Positions 33,851-45,968 are shown, counted from the stretch's first letter. The stretch is 64,000 nt of DNA from Schoenobius gigantellus (GCA_963935595.1 OZ012560.1:8742001-8806000), one strand, 5' to 3'. Program-made: numbers and translations. The notes: generated by a model from the sequence alone, not told the origin.

Positions 33851-34377
33851 TACGGATACGGTATCGGCGACTCTAGTTCTACGGATCTCATCACTTACAT
33901 ATTCTTCTTCTTTCATCTTTATACAAGATGAACTAAGTGAATTCATGCGTACTAGATTCCTGGCAGGAGGAGGTATAGCTCTCAAGTAGGGCCAAGTGGG
34001 GCTTAGCCTAGTATAACTATAGTATATCTTCCTAAGCCCTGAGAATGGTCATTAAATGAGACTAAGAAAAATTAGCAGAATTATTTTAATTTCAGGCATA
34101 CTGCGTAGAAGCTGCGCTCTGTATACACAAGGGGCCAAGGACGTGTGGACTGAACCCAGACAGACACCAGAGAAGTAAGGTGGTTCCTCAACACATGCGA
34201 CATTGTCGAGTTCAATTGCGAGAATAAAACAAGTAAGTGCCGTATCAAACAGGTTTATCGCTTTTGCCACTGTTAAATTTACTATGAATGTTACAAAGTA
34301 TGACAGCATAATATTCGCTGATAAAATTATCCATTAAATATTTTTATGCTTGCATGTTCTGCTGACTGATGTTGATA

Positions 34378-35054
34378 CAACAAGACTTGTATACTTTGTC
34401 TATTTTCATAGTGTGATGTCGTATGGCACTTTGCTGTGGGGAAATGCTGCCGACATTCAGACTGTTTTTGTGCTGCAAAAAAGGGCTATTCGTGCTATTT
34501 ATAAGAATATATAGCTATTCATACTCTTAAAATAAGAGATTCTTTGAGATAAAAATTTAAAGAAATTGGTATTATGACCATTACGCCGCAATACATTTAC
34601 GAGAATATAGTATATGTTCATAAAAATATACATTCGTTTTGTAAAAACAGTGATATTCATTCAGTAAATACTAGGCAAAAGAATATGTTAGCGTTACCAA
34701 ATACTAGGCTTAAAAAAATTAATAATTCTTTCAAAGGCCTTTGTGTACGCTTCTACAATAAAATCCCAAATAATATTAAAGCACTTAGACAAAAAATACA
34801 AGACTTTCCGAGTTTCTTGCCTGTTCTTCTCAAGAAGGCTCTCCCAATTTCCGAACAGGTGTAATAGTCAACTTTTTTTTTCATTTGACTTGTATTTGCA
34901 CACATCTTAATAATGATTGGGGTGTGTGTACATACAAGAATTAAATAATTTAGTTAATTAGATTCTTGGTTAAAGATTTGTATGTTTTTTTGACGTCAAT
35001 AAGTGCCTGTAAAGGTCTATATTGATTGAATAAAGATTTTTGAGTTTGAGTTTG
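34378..35054 (+). pseudogene. Jockey-like LINE 3' fragment in intron 2 of gene 4
   Basis: The plus strand reads YFVYFHSVMSYGTLLWGNAA (RT thumb), then in broken frame RLKKINNSFKGLCVRFYNKI and a stop at 34862. A 3' UTR follows, with GATTGGGGTGTGTGTACATA, and ends AATAAAGATTTTTGAGTTTG. The same 3' UTR occurs at 11636-11818. Confidence 0.75.
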
Positions 35055-35152
35055 TTCGGGAACAGTATGTTATCGAAGTTTGTCCTAAATATTAAAACTT
35101 GTAATTCGTTTAAATAAAATAAAAATTTCGATTTTAACTTGCGTATATTTTC

Positions 35153-35560
35153 CCAGCTATGCCCGTGAACTACGTGCGGTCGCACCACCTGGCCACAGGG
35201 CTCTGATCAAGCCATGATAATTTTAAAACACCTCACTCGGAATGTGACTAAGCATAATTTTTACGCGACTAAGTTGGCGAACATGCATGCTGCTCATCTG
35301 ATCGAAAGTAGCTACAGTCGCCTAAAGTACCTACACGTAGGTCCTGTGGCATTTGCACGTCAATAAACCGTCCCAGGACCCCGATGTGCGGTACCAACTT
35401 GTGACATGAGGTGTCAACTCGCAGTACCCGGTAATTTCACTGCCTACCTTACTCTTCAACCCGTAACACATCAATGCAAGTACTGCTGCTTGGCAGCAGA
35501 AATAGATAAGATAGAGGTACCCATGCAGACGACTCTGCCTCTTGATCATGTATGTAACAT
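35153..35560 (-). repeat. Helitron-end scrap and TTGCATTGCT-family repeat
   Basis: 35153-35180 resembles CTGTGCCCGTGAACTACG ends. 35330-35545 is the complement of the repeat family described at 19344, with CATCAATGCAAGTACTGCTG and TGTGACATGAGGTGTCAAC. Confidence 0.6.
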
Positions 35561-35615
35561 AAATCTATCGCGATCGCTTTCAATATGACAGTCAAAGTAT
35601 ATTCGTCGCAATTTT

Positions 35616-36430
35616 TAACCGACTTCAGAAAAGGAGGAGTTTATCAATTCGACCCGTATGTCGTTTTTTTTTGTGTGTATATATGTTACGCGATTACGCT
35701 GCTAGTGAACCGATTTTGGAAATTCTATTTGTATTGGATGGAGTTTACTCCTGGGGCGGTCCCAAGATCACCAAAATCAGAATCCGATGATGGGATTTCA
35801 TAAAAAACGAGGGGAAACCCTTAAATTTTATAGGTATTTTCAACGTGTTTTGTGTGTTAAAAGATTATTCCGCCAATTGTGGACCGATTTTCATAAATCT
35901 TTTTGTATTCAATAGAGTATACTCCCCCAAGCCAGTGGCCCCAAAGCCAGTAAGTATCTAATTATGGGATCCCATGAAAATCGAGGGAAACCCTTAACTT
36001 TTATAGGTACGTCCAACGTGTTTCATGTTTTTTCCGAAGCTATTCACGTATTTGCGTCTGGTAGTCATGAAACGAGCTGATAATAGAAGCATCTTTAAAT
36101 TTGGACTTGACCTGACCTAACCCGACCTGACCTTGCACCTCAATTTAACACTATTCATAAATGTATTAAATTCACTTGAACTAGGTATTCCATTCGCTAA
36201 AAAAATATTTTACAAAAAATTATAACACACTTCAAAAGCACCGAAAAGTTAAAAATAATATAAGAATAGGTACAACAAAATATTACACTTCTATATTGAA
36301 GTCGGTGCCAAACGATGATCTCCTAGAAAGTCTTAAAATTTGGCACCGACTTCAATATAGAAGTGTGATGTTGTCTGTACCTATTCTTATTTATTTTTAC
36401 TTTTCAGTGATTTTGAAGTCGGATTTAATT
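35616..36430. repeat. ACCGACTTC repeat blocks plus hairpin unit
   Basis: Contains AACCGACTTCAGAAAAGGAG at 35618, AATTGTGGACCGATTTTC near 35876, and the hairpin unit at about 36285-36370 (TATATTGAAGTCGGTGCCAA and its complement). The right end, CTTTTCAGTGATTTTGAAG, provides a candidate acceptor for Kazal-like gene 4. Confidence 0.65.
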
Positions 36431-36894
36431 TTTTGTAGAATTTTTTTTGTCAGACAGTCGGCACAGTCTTGTATTGACGCCGGCGCCGCAATGATTGGCA
36501 AACTCAAAGCGCTAGATATATACGAGGATTTTTTCTTAGAAAATAACCTCCCTGGGCTCGAGTCTCCTTCTGGTAAATACCTACATGCTACGGATTTAAT
36601 TGAATATTGATACATATACGCCGTAAAACTTGTTTCAGACTTTGCTGCTGTCTCAAAGTCCAAATGCAGTCATGTACCACCTTTGTGATGTTATGTTATG
36701 ACAAACTGTCGACCAATTCCAGGGCCTCATAATAACAGGAAGCTCCGAGAACTGACTACCGTTAGTTTCATAATATAAACACAGGTACATCTAAATCACG
36801 TGTATTTCAAACATTAGTAGACTAGCTCGACATAGAAACAGACATGCAGCCTCCAAAATATATATTTCAAGGTGAATTAAAATTATTTTTAACA

Positions 36895-39819
36895 ATGTTT
36901 GATCTACTTTATAGTAAGAATAGTGTTTGTGGCGCTTACGATAAAAAGCTGAATACTTAAACATCATATTCTTCATTTCCATAACATGTGATTTTTATTT
37001 TAGTATTTAATAAAACCCAAATTTGTAGAAAAGCAAATCATTAATCGAACAAATCAAAGAGCCTTCTGAAGTTCTAACTTAGAAAGTTGTTCTCTACTGG
37101 CAGTTTTCTATTTAGCCTTGTTTATGTTTCATAAGTACCTACCTATTTACTTTTTATTGTCAGATCGATTACTATTGTAGCTTATTTGTCTGTTATACTC
37201 GTAAATAAGGACCTCAAAAAACCTCTGAATTTCATTGTAAAAGCACATAAGTATTTTTTTCTTATCTTCCTCACTATTGACATACATAATCTCTCGTATG
37301 TGCTGTTTACTTATCATTTTCCAGCATGCTTTGTTTTCTGCGTCACTACATCGCTCGTCACCTGTCACGGCCCACCGCTGGACAGAGACAATGAGGACAT
37401 CACTATGGGCCGGAAGGTAAAAAAAGTAATATTGATCTCTATAATTTTAAATTTTCATAGAAAAATTAGCTCCACATTAGCTCTATCTGTAATTGTAGGT
37501 ACATCATGGCCGTGTTCTGAATGTACGAGTTTTGTTCAACACACGACATTGCAAATGCTGTTTGATATGGACAGGAGAGCGTCGGTGGCGCTGTAGACTC
37601 GGCACTTGCCTTCCAATCGGGAGGTCCGGGTTCGAGACCGCCATGTACCACTGTGTTTTTCGTTTCAAATTTCATATGTACATTTGTCTGACGCTCCTAC
37701 GGTGAAGGAAAACATCGTGAGGCAACCTGCATACATCTGCGTAGAAATTCAATGGTATGTGAAGTCGACCAATCCGCACTGGGCCAGCGTGGTTGACTAA
37801 GGCCTAATCATCCTAACATAGGGTAGGCTCGAACCCCTCGGTGGGGGCGTATATGGGCTGTGATGATGATTACAAATTCTGGTTTATCTGACGCTTAATT
37901 ATTTAAAGCAGTTGGAAGTGTGATTGGAAGGCAAGTGCCGAGTCCACAGCGCCACCGATGCTCTCAGAAGAGAATTTGTAATGTTAGAGAAAATATATAG
38001 TATGTACACTTAAATTGTACAGGTAAACCAGGTTAAATTATTATTCTCATTCTTTTTTTGAATCTACCTCGTGACTCCCAGAATTATCCTTAGGTCGACT
38101 GGCTGAAAATGCCTATGGCATTAAGTCCGCCTTATACACAAATACCCTGTGTAATAAATAAAAAATAAACCGAAGAGTACACAGATCAAATGTTGAATGA
38201 ACCTGACCACAATGAAACAAAACTGGAGAGTTATAAGGCTTATGTTATTTATTTATTTCATTTAACAATATTAAATAACATATTATAAAATATACAATTT
38301 AACATGCTTTCACAAAAAAACCACACAGGTTTGCAACAAAAGCTACATTATATCATCGATCTTACCAATACTTAAAACAACACTAGGCATTAATCTTAAA
38401 AACTTATTAAGCAATAACCTACATTGGGAACATTTAATAGGCACTCACATCATCTGATAGGTTTTCTAAATAATATTTTTAATTAATAGTTTTCTAAATG
38501 TAGATGGGACCAAAGTGGTGCAGCATGGCGAAGGTGTGCAACCACGACCGCGTCCCCGTCTGTGGACTGAGCCACGCCGGCGACGTCATTGGCTTCAGGG
38601 ACCTCTGCGATATGTTCGACTACAACTGCATTCGGAGACGAAGTGAGTCCATGGTCTAATGGCTTAAACCAGGTCTCCAAACTATGGCCCGCGGGCCAAA
38701 TCCGGCCCGCCGCCAGTGCCATCAATGCGGCCCGCGACAGCTTAAGTAATTGAAATGCAAAAAAGCATATGTTTGCTTAGGTCACGCACTGTGCGACTAG
38801 TCTAGAATATGGTTAGTGGCAGAAAAATTAAAACTGTTTTGGCCCTTGGAACATAATGAAGTCAGCATTATGGCCCTAAGTCTTCAAAGTTTGGAGACCT
38901 TGGAACCATCGGGTGTTGATCGGGGGATCCAGGGTTCGTTTTTCCATGGGAACTTTTTCTGCTCGGTTTGGTAGGTCGTAGGGCTTCTGAGCCCGCCTAT
39001 GGCTCTCTACAACGGTCTTATCAAAGTTCGTCGCCATAATAACAATGATTAACATTACTACATTTAACATTTTTTTATACACCAAAATTGGCAAACATGC
39101 ATACTGCCCACCTGATGGTAAGTGGTAACAGTCACCTATAGTACATGTGGCTCTTGTGAGACTCGCAGCAAATCTGCAACCCCCACAAGAACCACGGTGT
39201 ACGTTGCCAACTTGTGACATAAAATGTAAAGTCATGGTACCCAGTAATTACACTGCCATGTCATAATTACCCTTCAAACCGGAACACAGCAATGCAAGCA
39301 CTGCTGCTTTGCGGCAGAAATAGGAAGACGGCGGTACCCAAGCAGGCGACCCTGGTACAGAGTCTCCCTTCGGTTGTTGTGTTGTGTTCCGACAATAAGA
39401 GGTAAGATAGCCAGTTCCTCAGTTGTTTGAGAGTCCAGATCAAGCTCACTTCGACTTACTTCCACCTTCAGCCTTATAGTTATCGGTTTACCAATAATAA
39501 CTGCTTCAAAAAGCAATGCTATTGAAGTGTTATTGACACGCCTTGAATGCATAACGCTAGCAGAATAAGGTCCCTTACCTAATCTGTGCCCTGGGTAATT
39601 GTTCAAGGCGTCAACACGATTGAAGAGTCAAATCCCGCCCGCGTCGATTTTTTTTGTATTGATTTCACGTTTTCATATTTATTTCACATTTCTAAAAAAT
39701 GCCAAGTCACAAATTTGAAATATATTCCCGTTTCAGATTACAGACAAACTGCGTGCCCGGAAGACAAATCAATTCTGACTGCTTCCCGTCGTCCAGCTAG
39801 CAGCTACTATGATGACTAA
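36895..39819 (+). CDS. Secreted Kazal-like protein, gene 5 (four exons)
   Basis: Exons: 36895-36913 (candidate), 37325-37416, 38504-38642, 39737-39819; total 333 nt, 110 residues. The short first exon (MFDLLY, ending A|gtaaga in phase 1) joins to CFVFCVTTSLVTCHG to make a signal peptide, followed by PPLDRDNEDITMGRK. The third exon (139 nt, phase 0 to 1) has WCSMAKVCNHDRVPVCG, then GFRDLCDMFDYNC. The fourth completes an Asn codon and gives YRQTACPEDK, with the sixth cysteine 10 residues after the fifth, then a Ser/Tyr/Asp tail. The P1-equivalent residue is His. A SINE begins six bases after the exon-3 donor, and a dispersed repeat begins about 40 bp past the stop. All exons but the first are well supported. 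Confidence 0.85.
37579..37869 (+). repeat. SINE in intron of gene 5
   Basis: Full tRNA-like head (GCGTCGGTGGCGCTGTAG) with B box GGTTCGAGACC, body and GATGATGAT tail. It is in the sense orientation. Confidence 0.85.
37919..37966 (-). repeat. SINE head fragment
   Basis: GGCAAGTGCCGAGTCCACAG followed by CGCCACCGATGCTC: only the tRNA-like head, inverted relative to the copy 50 bp to the left. Confidence 0.75.
38648..39055 (+). repeat. Second-family SINE split by a hAT-like element
   Basis: It starts at CCATGGTCTAATGGC, six bases into the gene 5 intron. It is interrupted at about 38670-38900 by an element with ends CAGGTCTCCAAACT / AGTTTGGAGACCT (slightly diverged) and GGCCCGCGGGCC near the left end. 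It then resumes with CATCGGGTGTTGATCGGGG and GGCTTCTGAGCCCGCC. Confidence 0.65.
39058..39365 (-). repeat. TTGCATTGCT / CACAAGTTGGCAAC family repeat
   Basis: Complement orientation: CTGCCCACCTGATGGTAAGT, TTGCCAACTTGTGACAT and AGCAATGCAAGCACTGCTGC. The minus-strand frames in this area lie in this repeat. Confidence 0.7.
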
Positions 39820-39859
39820 ATATAAAAAAACGAGCGAGCCTTACAGTAGTCACATATGA

Positions 39860-40215
39860 TGTCACAGAATAGATAATAGTACTACGTACAGAACGGCCAC
39901 TCACCTCCTCGCACTCATTTCAAATACCTCGTCCTACCCGGCACTTCCCTGTAGACATTACTGACAAGTAAACAAGGGCGCGCGCGATCGCTCGGACGAG
40001 TAGACGCGAGCGCCGGGCGATAACAGAGACAGCGCTATGCGGGTGAAAGAGAAGGCAGTCGCTGCACTTCCCGTCCCGCGTCATTGCGATTGATAACCGC
40101 TCACTCAGCCCTACTAGATTCCACGCACACATTTGCGCGTGTATGAACGTCATTTGTTTAAGTAGTAGTAATAGGTAATTGATTTGCGAACGTTGTATGG
40201 AGTGTCCGGGGTGTG
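39860..40215. repeat. ~360-bp segment duplicated at 49096-49467
   Basis: Shared landmarks: TAGTACTACGTACAGAACGG, CACTCATTTCAAATACCTC, GAGAAGGCAGTCGCTGCACT, ATTCCACGCACACATTTGCG and TGTATGGAGTGTCCGGGGTG. It begins about 40 bp after the stop of Kazal-like gene 5. Noncoding; probably a dispersed repeat. Confidence 0.75.
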
Positions 40216-40656
40216 ATGATGTGTAACATCTGACATCTCGCTGCCATCTGACAGCCAACTCTACAACCGCGCGCGCTCATCGGTCACATCAAAAAGCGCG
40301 CGCTTCCCCTGCTTCCTGTTACACACTTCCGTCCCATTTCACGAAATCACTCCCACAGATTGCAAGGAAGCGAGAGGAAAGATGTTTCACATCGAAAATC
40401 TATGTTAAAGTTAAGGTTACCAAAAACTGTGTGGCTTCTGTAGTTGATTTTGACCTTAGCATTAGTTGCATGCTAGTTTAAAAATATTAGGGAAAAATTA
40501 CAGGTTTCGACTTCTATCCCCGTAACGGTGTCACTTCATTTGATAATCAATGTAAAATTCATCGCTGCTTTCTAAAAGACAGACGTCAGTTCAATGGGGT
40601 AGTGGCGTAGCAATGATTGTCAAAGTGAAAAACACCATTTATATACATTCACACAA
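40216..40656. other. Intergenic, GC-richer, no gene recognised
   Basis: GCGCGCGC-type patches near 40270-40310 and no exon with splice sites. I see no repeat family. Confidence 0.35.
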
Positions 40657-41016
40657 TACAGGGTTAATTTTGGGTTATTGCCCGTGGTCCACCTATATGG
40701 TTCACCTAGGTGTACTATAGGAAAAAGAAATACCCCTTGGTTCACTAGTAGGTCCATAAGCATTTTTTCAAGCAGGAGCCAAATCTTCTGTGCTTGTAAA
40801 GACAAACAAACTGAAGAACACTTACTATTTGCCCAAATTTGAAATAGCGAAAAAAATCAGCTGTTCAATACAATAAAGGTCCGGGGATGTTGAACATTTG
40901 TATGGAACAACCGATTTGATTGGTCGGAATAGTACTCGTAAAAGTCGTTCAGTACGAGTATGCTTGTCTGAACAAGCATACAACATTTGGCTCTAGTTTA
41001 AAAATTTACCTTGTAT
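40657..41016. repeat. Foldback MITE, ACAGGGTTA...family
   Basis: The left part (ACAGGGTTAATTTT, then GCAGGAGCCAAATCTTCTG) pairs with the right part (CATTTGGCTCTAG, TTACCTTGT). It is related to the element at 48496-48752. Confidence 0.7.
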
Positions 41017-42083
41017 ACTGATATTAGCCAGTACCTTCTTCACTATGCTGCTGTAATAAATTTATTGTGAGCACTTGGAAATTTTTAACAATAAATGCCT
41101 ATTTATACATATTATTATGACATATCTTATAATAAAATATTTTTCATAAATAAAGAGGTTTTTATTATTTTACTATAATAAGTAATATCCTATATACCAT
41201 GAGTATCAACGTAAGATTTTCATTACACGACACAGTTCTTTTTGACAGGACTATTCGAATCAGTAATATTCAACACTTATTGTAAATTTTCAGCATTGAA
41301 CATTGAGGCTTGTTGCTTGTACACTCAAAAAAAGTTTAGCACTAATTCCACCAGACTGAAGTGTTCTACGTCGACTGGTTATGACCCATAAACAGGTAAT
41401 GGAATCCTGGACCTAGCGATCTGCGTAATATGAGTAGCTACTATTTAATTACGTAATCAATGTAAATGTTGCAGTAAATGTCATGAAATCGAGAAGTCTA
41501 TAAATAATCTTGGATCTATTGATTTCACCAGATTAGCAGTAGAGACTCTGTTTTAGAGTCATCTGCATTGGAGCTCTATCTTACCTATTTCTTCCACCAA
41601 ACAGCGGTTCTTGCATTGCTGAGTTACAGTTTGAAGGGTATCATTGAAAATTCGATATTTTTTTAATTCCTCATACAACTTTTTTTCACTGACCCAACTA
41701 TTTGTATGGGGGACCACAAAATGAATTTTACAATACTGAGTTTTCAATGACGCCATGACTTTATCGATTCGGAACATGCTCCTTAAAGGGTTCACAGTGT
41801 TTTTGCACAGTGTATAAGTCCCTTACTATTACTAAACATATTCACGGTTTTCAGATTTTTTCCTTAATATACATGTGCTTTAAGACACTGCTTCAGGAAG
41901 TTCCTTTATAAGTTTTGCTTGCAATTATGCAAAAATATCAAGTTGATTTACAAGTTTGATTTTTTCACACATGAATGAAACCGTAGACCCGACGAATATT
42001 TGATATTTTCAGTCTGATATCTCCACGCGTTTACGATAAAAAGGATCTTGATAGGCAGACAGACGGACAAAGAAGTTATTCTA
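41017..42083. other. Intergenic stretch with one repeat fragment
   Basis: 41556-41650 is a complement fragment of the TTGCATTGCT repeat (CAGCGGTTCTTGCATTGCTG area). The rest is AT-rich with no recognised exon. Confidence 0.4.
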
Positions 42084-42460
42084 TCATCATCATCACACCT
42101 CATACACATCCTCACCGAGGGGTTCGAGCCTACCCTATATTAGGGTGATTAGGCCATATTCAACCACGCTGGCTCGCCCAATTCTGCTAATAAGTAACAG
42201 CCGAATCGAAACTAAACCATTGCGATCGACCAATCAGAACGCCACATTATCACGTCATCGAACAGTTGCATGGCAAATTTAGTTTCCATTCGGCTATAAC
42301 TTATTAGTAGAATTGGGCCTCAGTGCGTGTCAGTGCGGACTGGACGACTTCAGAAACACCGTTGAATTTCTTCACAGATATATGCAGGTTGCCTCACGAT
42401 GTTTTCCTTCGCCGTAGGTGCGTCGGCAAAAATACATAATATGTAATTCGAAAAACAAAA
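42084..42460 (-). repeat. SINE interrupted by a foldback MITE
   Basis: Complement SINE from the ATC run to about GTCGGCAAAAATACA. The MITE at 42177-42319 has ends CCCAATTCTGCTAATAAGTA and its complement near TTAGTAGAATTGGG. The sequence CAGTGCG resumes the SINE on the right. Confidence 0.75.
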
Positions 42461-43230
42461 ATTTACAATAACGGTATCCTAACCTAATCATTCCGATCGG
42501 TTTTAAGGCTTGCTCTTAAATCCAATCGGAGTGATGGCAAAATTTTGTTTTCATCCAATCTAATCGAAAAACAAAGTCCTACTGATGAAAACTGGTAGTA
42601 CGGTAGTACCACGGGCATTTTATTTAGCCTGTGATTTTTTTTTTTTTACTGGAGGGAGACTGTACCAGGGTCGTCTGCTTAGGTACCTCCGTCTTACCTA
42701 TTTCTGCCGCAAAGCAGCAGTGCTTGCATTGCTGTGTTCCGGTTTGAAGGGTAAAACGGCCAGCGTGATAAGGAAAGGTGAGTTGTATTTCACGCGACAT
42801 ACAAGCGCATCCAGCGTAGCAAGAGTGCAGCAGGGATCGACTCAACAGCAGTCACCGAAACTGTGAACTTGTATCTATTTTTCGTTGAATTTTTTTTTTA
42901 TTTGTATACAATATACTAGTACCTAAACTAGGCCGAGCCTGTGCTATAGGTACTAGATACTTCCTAAAGACTTTTAATAACGGAATGTATATTATGTATA
43001 GTTTCAGTAAAAAACTCTAAGAAATTACTCAAACCAAACCCAAGACTTGCTTGTTCACAAGTATGACACCTATTATTAGTTGTTGATGATTTGTATAATA
43101 ACACCATCATTAATAAAAAACACAGGCAAATAAAATAAGTAGAAAGGAACAGTACAATGAAATTGTTTTTTGCACATAAAATCTGTATATATGTATATAA
43201 AGAAAAAATCACGTGTCACAGCATTTAAGC
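42461..43230. other. Repeat fragment and AT-rich sequence
   Basis: 42645-42775 is a plus-strand TTGCATTGCTGTGTTCCGG repeat fragment. Beyond that, AT-rich sequence without exons. Confidence 0.45.
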
Positions 43231-43239
43231 TCGATAAAC

Positions 43240-44645
43240 TCCAAAATTACTCTCCTGATCTATATATATATATACTATATATATATTTGTTGCTGGATTT
43301 ATTTCATTTGGGATATATAACATCATTTTAAAATCTTAAATAAATTTTCTGTTTCATCATATGAAAGTGGTTTTAGCCAAGCAGTTACAGTTTGTTTACA
43401 TTTATAGATATTTTGCGGATATATGTTCGTAATTTTATTTATCTTATCGTATAGAAAAGGGCCAAGAAAACATTGGAATCTTTTAATAAATGCGGTTCTA
43501 AAAATATTTTTTGGGCAGACATCTTTTATTCTTCGTGTAAGCTCTAAGGGTGGAATTTATTCAAGTTTCCTATGTTGAGCTAGAATGGTTTGAAGAATAA
43601 ACAGTTGTCTCACGCTAAGTATGTCACACTCAGAGTATAAGTCATAGGTTGGATATCTGTACGGTTTGAAAGTCATGACTTTTAATAGAACATGCTGTGC
43701 TCTTTCAACCGTGAGCATGTTAGTTTTATTTGCACCACCCCATGCTATTAAACAGTATGATAGAACTGATTGTACCATGACATAATAAATAGTTTTCATG
43801 AGTTCAAAATCTGCTACATGCCGGATAGATTTAAATATATATATTAGCTTTCGAGTTCTCTCCGAAATCAGTTCAATATGAAGTTTCCACGTGAGTGTTT
43901 CATCAAGCAATACGCCCAGGTACTTAATAATATTTACTCGTTCGAGCTCAACACAATGACAGGTATTTGAAACATCCTGAGGGCAAGAGTGGGCGCTTAT
44001 TGTAAAACCGCTGCCGGGTAATTCCCCCTTTGACTTACCGAAAGTTACAAATTTCGTTTTAAATTCGTTTAGAGTTAGAATATTTGATTGGAGCCATTTA
44101 GTTGCTATCTGGAGTCCTTCTTCTGCTACAATCTTAACATCTTCCCATGTTTTACCGTAAAATATCATCGCTGTGTCATCTGCATAAGTAAAAATTCTAC
44201 AGTTTTTTAACTTCAAATTGCACAGAGAATTAATATATATGAGAAAGAGGCTAGGACCGAGCACACTCCCCTGTGGTACACCGAAATTCACCATCTCATC
44301 GCCCGAAGTTACATCACCAATTTTTACTCTTTGAATCCTATGCGAAAGATAACTAGCAAAAAGTTCGAGAACTTTGCCACGGATACCAATCTTTTCCATT
44401 TTATGCAAAAGCAGTTGAATGGAGACAGTATCAAATGCCTTTGCGAGATCTAGAAAAATGCCCATACATTTATTTCCATTATCTAATTGACGTGCTATGA
44501 AATTTGACAACTCGGTTACAGCATCGGTAGTTGACTTACCCGCTCTAAATCCAAACTGGTTATTTGATAGTAGCTATCCTTTTTCAAGATAATGCAGTAA
44601 TCTCTTGTTCATTATTTTTTCAACAATTTTGGATAGAGCGGGCAA
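43240..44645 (-). mobile_element. 5'-truncated LINE with partial reverse transcriptase
   Basis: The minus-strand frame 44510-43557 encodes an RT from motif A onward: GIFLDLAKAFDTVS, NFGVPQGSVLGPSLFLIYIN, FTYADDTAMIF, then a thumb domain with IIKYLGVLLDETLTWKLHI. Upstream, FGFRAGKSTTDAVTEL is readable but separated from earlier RT sequence by an in-frame TAG near 44572. The 3' side ends in an AT-repeat (TATATATATA) near 43260. It is truncated at about 44645 against another repeat. Confidence 0.85.
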
Positions 44646-44649
44646 GATA

Positions 44650-44835
44650 GATGGGTACTGTGACTTTACATCTTGTGTCACAAGTTGGCAACGTACACTG
44701 TGGTTCTTGTGGGGGTTGCAGTTTTGCTGTGAATCTCACAAGAGCCACATGTATTATAGGTGACTGTTACCACTTACCATCAGGTGGGCAGTTTGCTTGT
44801 TTGCCAACTTTCAGCAATAAAAAAAAACCACAGGC
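44650..44835 (+). repeat. CACAAGTTGGCAAC family repeat fragment
   Basis: GTGACTTTACATCTTGTGTC, TTGTGGGGGTTGCAG and CACTTACCATCAGGTGGGCA. It directly abuts the truncated LINE. Confidence 0.75.
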
Positions 44836-45968
44836 AAAATAAAATGCCCGTGGTACTACCGTACTACCAGTTAGACAAGGACTACGTAGTAGGACCACGG
44901 GCAACGAATGATTTTGTTTGAAAGTCTGTTTGAAAATCTCTTTGTCTTTTCCCCAAGAGATTTTCAAACAGTGTAAAAATGAATGTTGGATTTAGAACAA
45001 TATAATATATCGAGATCAAAAAGATCGAATGTGAATGTGTATGAACACATGAACACTGGCAAGTGGCAATCTACCTATGCTCGCCAATACCGCCACTTCC
45101 TTTTAACAAATGCAAAACCTGTGAATTTGTTTTCTTGTCGTACTCTGTCTGTTAAAACCGAAGTTATAACATTCTTCATTTACAAAGAAATATGAGCTCA
45201 TAAAATTAGTCTAGATTTAGCATCTGAAAGGATAAGAAATGATGCGAACTGTTATAAATAATATATTTCCGAAGAAATCTCGAGGCATGCCTATATCAAG
45301 AGGAGAATTTTAGTCCTGGTTTACTGCAATGGCATCTAACGAGTTTCTCAGAAAATGTGATTTTGTCATATTTTCAAGAATTAGCAAATTGTGGAATTAT
45401 TTTACTCTTTATTTTTAGTTTTTTTTTAAATAGACAGGGATGAAAAGTAGAATATATTATTTGCTAGCAAAATTTAATGTCCAATCTACTATTTAATGTC
45501 CGTAATGCAGATTACAATTTTTTTTATTGCTAACGGGGGCAGACGAGCTGTAACCACCGCCAGTCATAGACTTTACTTTTTTGTACTTGAAGCTAGTCAG
45601 AATCACATAAAACCATTAATTTTTCTCGCGTTTCGTAGTACGAAATGTGTATTTAGAATATTAGATGTTCCAAATACACATTTCGTACTACAGATAAACT
45701 AAGTGAAACACCATCATAGACAAGGTATAATAAGACAAAGAATATTGAAGGAAATAAATAGATAACTATAGTAGGTAATAAGTCATAAAGGTTTCAGAAA
45801 AATACCTGTTACTTGATTTCTAAATGGACTGATAGCTAGAATCCTAACAAAGTAGTTCTCAGAATAGATCCGCCCATTGTAGCGACATAAAGGCAAGCTA
45901 ACATCAAACACATTGTTTATTTAAGAACAACGATCAGAGAAAAAGATGTTCAAGTTCAGTGCTTAAAT
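44836..45968. other. Intergenic, no gene; one strong hairpin
   Basis: GTAGTACGAAATGTGTATTT at about 45636 pairs with AAATACACATTTCGTACTAC ending about 45692. Otherwise AT-rich, with no exon seen. Confidence 0.5.

Larger units (their letters stand above)
33507..36610 (+). pseudogene. Secreted Kazal-like gene 4, frameshifted in the cysteine exon
   Basis: Exon 1 (33507-33596) encodes MTISLRGNLFLIVILSLVIT and then CANHYGKKQK, a classic signal peptide, and ends AAA|gtaaaa in phase 0. Exon 2 (34096-34232; acceptor aatttcag, donor A|gtaagt) starts AYCVEAALCIHKGPRTCG in frame 0, but WFLNTCDIVEFNCENK is read in another frame. The exon is 137 nt, whereas intact relatives are one more than a multiple of three, so there is one extra base (or two missing). 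Exon 3 ends at 36610 with SAQSCIDAGAAMIGK and an acidic tail; its acceptor is either within a repeat at 36408 (phase 1, consistent) or at 36454/36458 (other phases). P1 would be His. It is probably a broken allele or a recent pseudogene. Confidence 0.65.

Noticed and set aside
34052..34309. Minus-strand frame starting MLSYFVTFIVNLTVAKA, antisense to gene 4 exon 2
   Set aside because: It overlaps the clearly coding plus-strand exon, and no suitable donor or downstream partner exists.
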